Part shown: positions 5,278 to 8,358 of the stretch, piece after piece | How positions within the stretch are numbered: position 1 is the first letter of the stretch | Layout of the letters: every line of letters starts with the position of its first letter | DNA from: Erythrobacter sp. UBA1916 | GTDB taxonomy: Bacteria > Pseudomonadota > Alphaproteobacteria > Sphingomonadales > Sphingomonadaceae | NCBI GenBank assembly: GCA_002337385.1 | Contig: DDFY01000007.1 | Span: 26,096 to 34,453 of the forward strand | Reading direction: 5' to 3' | Length of the DNA stretch: 8,358 bases | The notes under the pieces: model-generated | Database searches by the model: none | What the model saw: the letters and a program-made list of their open reading frames with translations, nothing else | Told to the model about the DNA's origin: nothing | Program-made: the position numbers and the translations under genes

Positions 5278-7020
5278 ATGGCTGACGATGAAATCAACAT
5301 CAGGCCGGGTCGGTCGCGAGACAGCGATGCGCGCGCCTATCGCAAGGCCGGTTCGCTGGTCGGACGCGTGCTGCAGGTTTCGCGCCGGTCAGGCTATACA
5401 CCGCTCACGCGAGGCCGGGCTGGCGGCGGAACCGGACATCTGGGACGCGGCAAAAGGGCTGCGTTCCGAGGCCGCCCCCATGCTTTCCAGCGGCGGGTCA
5501 TCATCAAGGCGCGCGTCGTTCGTCATGGCGGCAGCCGCTTCCGCTCTGCACCGCTCGCTCGCCACATCGCCTATCTCGAACGCGACGGCGTCACCCGTGA
5601 CGGATCGGATGCCCAGATGTTCGATGCCTCGTCGGATGAGGTCGATGGCGATGCCTTCGCCGCGCGCTGCGGAGACGACCGGCATCACTTCCGCTTCATC
5701 GTGTCGCCGGAAGACGCGAGCGAGATGGCTGACCTTTGCGCTTTCACGCGCGAGCTCCTTGAAGATATGGCGAGCGACCTCGACACCAGCCTCGACTGGG
5801 TGGCGGTCGATCACTGGAATACCGACAACCCGCATGTCCATGTTCTGGTCCGCGGCGTTGCCTCGGATGGCAGGGACCTGGTGATTGATCGCTCTTATAT
5901 CAGCGAAGGCATGCGGGCCCGTGCCCAGGAGCGCGTCACTATCGAACTCGGGCCGCGCAGCGAGCGCGATATTCAGCTAGCGCTTCGCCGCGAGGTCGAT
6001 GCCGAGCGCTGGACCTCACTCGACCGCCGGCTGCAAAAGCAACGCGACGATCTCGGCGTGGTCGATTTGTCCCCCGAAGTCGATGCGACACGGCGCAGCA
6101 ACCGCGCATTCCTTATCGGCCGCGCACGAACGCTCGAACGCATGGGATTGGCCGAGCGGATCGGGGCGGCGCGCTGGACCTTGGCCGCAGATCTCGAACC
6201 GACCTTGCGCGCGCTTGGCGAGCGCGGCGACATCATCAAGACCTTGCACAAGGCGATGAGTGGACGCGGCGCACAAGGCGCCCTTGCATCCTTAGCGCTG
6301 CATGGAGAAGACGAGAACCGCCGAGTCATCGGCAGGTTGGTCGAGCGCGGTCTCCATAACGAGCTGACAGGCGAGGCTTATGCGATCGTCGAAGGAGTGG
6401 ACGGTCGCGCCCACTATCTTCGCTTCCCCGATCTTGACCAGACGAGCGATGCAGCACCCGGCGCGATCGTCGAGACAAGCGAATGGACCGACCGCAAGGG
6501 GCGGCGGCGCGAAAGCCTGCTGGTGCGCTCGGACCTGCCGCTCGAGCGGCAGATTGACGCGCGCGGGGCGACCTGGCTCGACCGGCAGCTGCTGTCGGCA
6601 CGAGCCGCGTCGCTGGGAGGCGGCTTCGGCAATGAAGTCCGGAAGGCTCTTGACGAGCGCCGTGACTGGCTCGTCGATCAAAGTCTTGCGAAGCGACATG
6701 GTAGGAGCGTGACCTTGGTGCGCAACCTTCTCGGAACGCTCCGCAAGCAGGAACTGGACGCGGCAGGTAAAGCGCTGGCTGCGCGTCATGGTCGTCTGGC
6801 AAATCCGGTAACGGAAGGCGATCACATTTCCGGCATCTACCGCGAGCGCATTTCGCTGGCGTCGGGTCGCTTCGCCATGATCGATGACGGAGTGGGTTTC
6901 CAGCTCGTGCCCTGGAGGCAAGACCTCGAGCGGCATCTTGGAAAAGAAGTCGCTGGCAAGGTTAATGCACGCGGCGGTGTCGATTGGAACTTTGCGCGCT
7001 CGCGCGGGCCGGCGGTTTGA
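5278..7020 (+). CDS. VirD2-like relaxase with DUF3363 C-terminal domain
   Basis: This 580-residue protein is the DNA-nicking enzyme of transfer: it should cut oriT, stay bound to the 5' end through a tyrosine and pilot the strand to TraG. It belongs to the relaxase/mobilization nuclease plus DUF3363 family, and its length is normal. The N-terminus is basic with RPGR and GRGKRAAF. KARVVRHGG (77-85) and ARHIAYLERDGVTRDG (94-109) follow, with Tyr99 the likely catalytic tyrosine. HHFRFIVSPEDA is at 136-147. The metal-binding histidines lie in DHWNTDNPHVHVLVRG (178-193), His179, His186 and His188. GPRSERDIQLALRREVDAERW leads into the DUF3363 part from about 225 to 570. The ATG at 5278 has no good Shine-Dalgarno; it was chosen because the protein start matches relatives (acidic MADDE, then RPGR). 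All key motifs are intact. Confidence 0.93.
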   Translation: MADDEINIRPGRSRDSDARAYRKAGSLVGRVLQVSRRSGYTPLTRGRAGGGTGHLGRGKRAAFRGRPHAFQRRVIIKARVVRHGGSRFRSAPLARHIAYLERDGVTRDGSDAQMFDASSDEVDGDAFAARCGDDRHHFRFIVSPEDASEMADLCAFTRELLEDMASDLDTSLDWVAVDHWNTDNPHVHVLVRGVASDGRDLVIDRSYISEGMRARAQERVTIELGPRSERDIQLALRREVDAERWTSLDRRLQKQRDDLGVVDLSPEVDATRRSNRAFLIGRARTLERMGLAERIGAARWTLAADLEPTLRALGERGDIIKTLHKAMSGRGAQGALASLALHGEDENRRVIGRLVERGLHNELTGEAYAIVEGVDGRAHYLRFPDLDQTSDAAPGAIVETSEWTDRKGRRRESLLVRSDLPLERQIDARGATWLDRQLLSARAASLGGGFGNEVRKALDERRDWLVDQSLAKRHGRSVTLVRNLLGTLRKQELDAAGKALAARHGRLANPVTEGDHISGIYRERISLASGRFAMIDDGVGFQLVPWRQDLERHLGKEVAGKVNARGGVDWNFARSRGPAV

Positions 7021-7046
7021 TGAGCACCGGCATCTAAACGGAAATC

Positions 7047-7076
7047 TTGACAAACGCACCATATGATGCTTATAAA
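7047..7076 (+). promoter_or_regulatory. Sigma-70-type promoter of the toxin-antitoxin operon
   Basis: TTGACA at 7047-7052 is a perfect -35 box. It is separated by 18 bases from TATAAA at 7071-7076, a near-perfect -10 box. It is followed by GGAG at 7084-7087 and the antitoxin ATG at 7095, leaving a very short leader. It is the most consensus-like promoter in the window. Confidence 0.8.
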
Positions 7077-7083
7077 CGCATCA
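7064..7083. promoter_or_regulatory. Palindromic operator over the -10 box
   Basis: TGATGC at 7064-7069 and GCATCA at 7078-7083 form a perfect 6-bp inverted repeat with an 8-base spacer covering the -10 box. A further GATGC lies at 7087-7091. Xre-family antitoxins usually repress their own promoters, and a dimer bound here would block RNA polymerase. Binding is inferred. Confidence 0.6.
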
Positions 7084-7094
7084 GGAGATGCGAT

Positions 7095-7526
7095 ATGGTA
7101 AGTGCAGCGATTCAACATGCCGAAGCTCCCCCGGGGCTTCAGACCTTTGCAAGCGACGGTGATCGCAGCCGCCTCACCAGCGCTGCGGTAAAAGCCGTGC
7201 TGCGGCTCATCGAGGCTTGGGGTGCGAGCAACGCCGACGGTGCTGCACTGCTCGGCGTGTCCGAAAGCACCTGGGACCGGATGAAAGCCGGAACATGGGA
7301 GGGCTCGCTCGGTCAGGACCAGTTGACCCGCGCGTCGGCGCTGATCGGCCTGTTCAAGGGGCTGCACCTGCTGTTTGCCAACGACATGGCCGACCGCTGG
7401 CCGAAACTCGAAAACAGGGCTCCGGTCTTCGATCGCCGCTCGCCCATCCAGGCAATGATCGAAGGCGGTATTCCGCGCATGTTAGAGACTAGGCAATATA
7501 TCGACGCGCTTCGTGGCGGGCTCTGA
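7095..7526 (+). CDS. Xre/MbcA/ParS-type antitoxin (DUF2384) of a RES toxin
   Basis: A 143-residue antitoxin paired with the downstream RES toxin. Residues about 30-65 form an Xre-like helix-turn-helix (AVKAVLRLIEAWGASNADGA, then LLGVSESTWDRMKAG). Residues about 82-143 form the toxin-binding MbcA/ParS/DUF2384 domain, with LIGLFKGLHLLFANDMADRW, the short KLENRAPVF stretch, SPIQAMIEGGIPRMLETRQY and the end IDALRGGL. The C-terminal end normally enters the toxin's active site. I chose the ATG at 7095 because of GGAG at 7084-7087 and because an upstream TTG at 7047 is part of the promoter itself. The stop lies inside the toxin gene, so expression is coupled. The gene has its own promoter and operator, separate from the conjugation operon. 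Confidence 0.9.
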   Translation: MVSAAIQHAEAPPGLQTFASDGDRSRLTSAAVKAVLRLIEAWGASNADGAALLGVSESTWDRMKAGTWEGSLGQDQLTRASALIGLFKGLHLLFANDMADRWPKLENRAPVFDRRSPIQAMIEGGIPRMLETRQYIDALRGGL

Positions 7527-8214
7527 GGAGCAGGGCGAGCCGCCGCAGATCCGCGAAGCCTTCGAGCGGACGGTCCGGCTCGTTTCCAGCGCGCGTTTGC
7601 GCGAAGCGGTCATGGCTCCGCTAGCCGACAATGGTGAAGAGCTTGCGCTGCTCGCTGAAATCGAGGGGGCGACGAGTTCGCGCCTGATCGCCGAAGAGCG
7701 CGGGCTTGGCGGGCTGACAGCCGACGAGCTGGTTCACGGCGTGCCGCATGCCAGATTTATCAATGCGAGCTTCGCCTATGCCAAGCCGCGCGAGCCCAAT
7801 CGCTTCAACCCCGCGAACCGCGGCGCATGGTATGCCGCGCTCGATGTCGAGACCTGCATCGCCGAGGTCGGTCATCACCTGACGCAGGCGCTCGCCGATG
7901 CCGACGATTTCGATGCCGTTGTCGAATATGGCGAGATGATCGCCAGCATGGCGGGGGTCTTTATCGATCTGCGCGGCGTGCCTGATCACCCCGCACTCGA
8001 TCCGGACAAGACGAAAGGCTATCCGGTCGGCAATGCTCTAGCGGCGCAGGCGCGCGCCGCCGGCCATAACGGGATTATCTATTCTTCGGTCCGCCATGCG
8101 GGCGGAACCTGCATCGCGGCCTTGTGGCCCAATGTCGTGCAATCGGTCGCGCAAGGGGCGATGTATCGCCTGACCTGGTCCGGCAATCCTGCCTTTGATT
8201 GGGAAGCAATCTAG
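7513..8214 (+). CDS. RES-domain toxin, NAD+ phosphorylase family
   Basis: A 233-residue RES-family toxin. Characterised relatives break down cellular NAD+ and stop growth until the antitoxin neutralises them. The RES core spans about residues 80-225: ARFINASFAYAKPREPNRFN (80-99) with Arg97 likely in the active site, RGAWYAALDVETCIAEVGHH (103-122) with Glu118, and GIIYSSVRHAGGTCIAALWP (187-206) with Ser191/Ser192. These supply the Arg, Glu and Ser that give the domain its name, so the toxin looks intact. The GTG at 7513 overlaps the antitoxin by 14 bases and has no Shine-Dalgarno of its own, pointing to translational coupling. No ATG occurs until codon 34, so the GTG start is reasonable, though the first 30 residues are poorly constrained. 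Confidence 0.9.
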   Translation: MAGSEEQGEPPQIREAFERTVRLVSSARLREAVMAPLADNGEELALLAEIEGATSSRLIAEERGLGGLTADELVHGVPHARFINASFAYAKPREPNRFNPANRGAWYAALDVETCIAEVGHHLTQALADADDFDAVVEYGEMIASMAGVFIDLRGVPDHPALDPDKTKGYPVGNALAAQARAAGHNGIIYSSVRHAGGTCIAALWPNVVQSVAQGAMYRLTWSGNPAFDWEAI

Positions 8215-8240
8215 CCGCTTCCCGCTTTCGCTACGCCAGC

Positions 8241-8254
8241 CTGCGATCACGCAG
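8241..8254 (+). other. Short hairpin after the toxin gene
   Basis: CTGCG-ATCA-CGCAG forms a 5-bp stem with a four-base loop, 27 bases after the toxin stop. It lacks a proper T tract, so it would be at most a weak terminator. Nothing else is evident between the toxin stop and the traG ribosome site. Confidence 0.25.
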
Positions 8255-8314
8255 CTTCTGACTTGAATATGCGATGCAAAGCCGCCGTGCTGCCTTTCAC
8301 GAAAGGAGACAGCC

Positions 8315-8358
8315 TTGTCGGCAACCCGGATATTGTGGGGTCAGATACTCGTCGTCTT
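8315..8358 (+). CDS. traG: TraG/VirD4-type coupling protein, only first codons present
   Basis: A TTG at 8315 preceded by AAGGAG at 8303-8308 (6-base spacing) opens a frame reading MSATRILWGQILVV to the window edge. This matches the start I know for TraG in Trb-type alphaproteobacterial operons, where it leads into the first membrane segment. TraG is the inner-membrane ATPase that passes the relaxase-DNA complex to the secretion channel. Its position after the relaxase is the usual order, here separated by the toxin-antitoxin pair. The call rests on 14 residues plus context; the rest lies outside the window. Confidence 0.7.
   Translation, partial: MSATRILWGQILVV

Noticed and set aside
6292..7062. 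Reverse open frame of 256 codons opposite the relaxase gene
   Set aside because: It is a shadow of the DUF3363 part of the relaxase, which is plainly the coding strand.

Overview
This window is a GC-rich stretch of an alphaproteobacterial mobile element, a conjugative plasmid or an integrative and conjugative element. The protein families and their order match elements common in Sphingomonadales (Sphingomonas, Novosphingobium, Erythrobacter type). That host assignment is inferred from remembered gene order and protein similarity, not from a search. All convincing genes lie on the + strand. There are no rRNA or tRNA genes, no CRISPR array and no insertion sequence.

Layout. Bases 1-1065: a nearly complete single-strand DNA-binding protein gene (ssb) with its terminator, a 402-base non-coding stretch whose 3' half is full of hairpins, and a 73-codon acidic protein of unknown function with its own terminator. 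Bases 1066-1592: a 527-base non-coding stretch with at least nine possible stem-loops. Bases 1593-2927: the replication module, made of a small AlpA/MerR-like helix-turn-helix protein, a RepA-type initiator (replication initiator protein A family), and a candidate vegetative origin. The origin has three iterons, two flanking DnaA-box-like sequences and an AT-rich segment. Bases 2756-7020: a tightly packed conjugation operon of a DUF2840 protein, a TraF-like S26 peptidase, a DUF736 protein, a lytic transglycosylase and, after a 240-base gap that could hold oriT, a VirD2-like relaxase with a DUF3363 tail. Bases 7047-8214: an Xre/RES toxin-antitoxin pair with its own strong promoter and a palindromic operator. 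Bases 8315-8358: the first codons of traG, the type IV coupling protein.

How the parts work together. RepA and the iteron origin would replicate the element, either stably as a plasmid or transiently as an excised circle. TraF, the transglycosylase, the relaxase and TraG are the DNA-processing and envelope part of a Trb-type (RP4/Ti-like) transfer system, whose pilus genes should follow beyond the window. SSB would coat single-stranded DNA during transfer or replication. The toxin-antitoxin pair is stability cargo placed between relaxase and traG.

Points that deserve attention: the origin lies inside the apparent 5' end of the DUF2840 reading frame, and the ParA gene I would expect there is absent; the 73-codon protein has a leader whose Shine-Dalgarno sequence can be hidden in a hairpin with a competing alternative fold; and the 1066-1592 region is unusually rich in hairpins.
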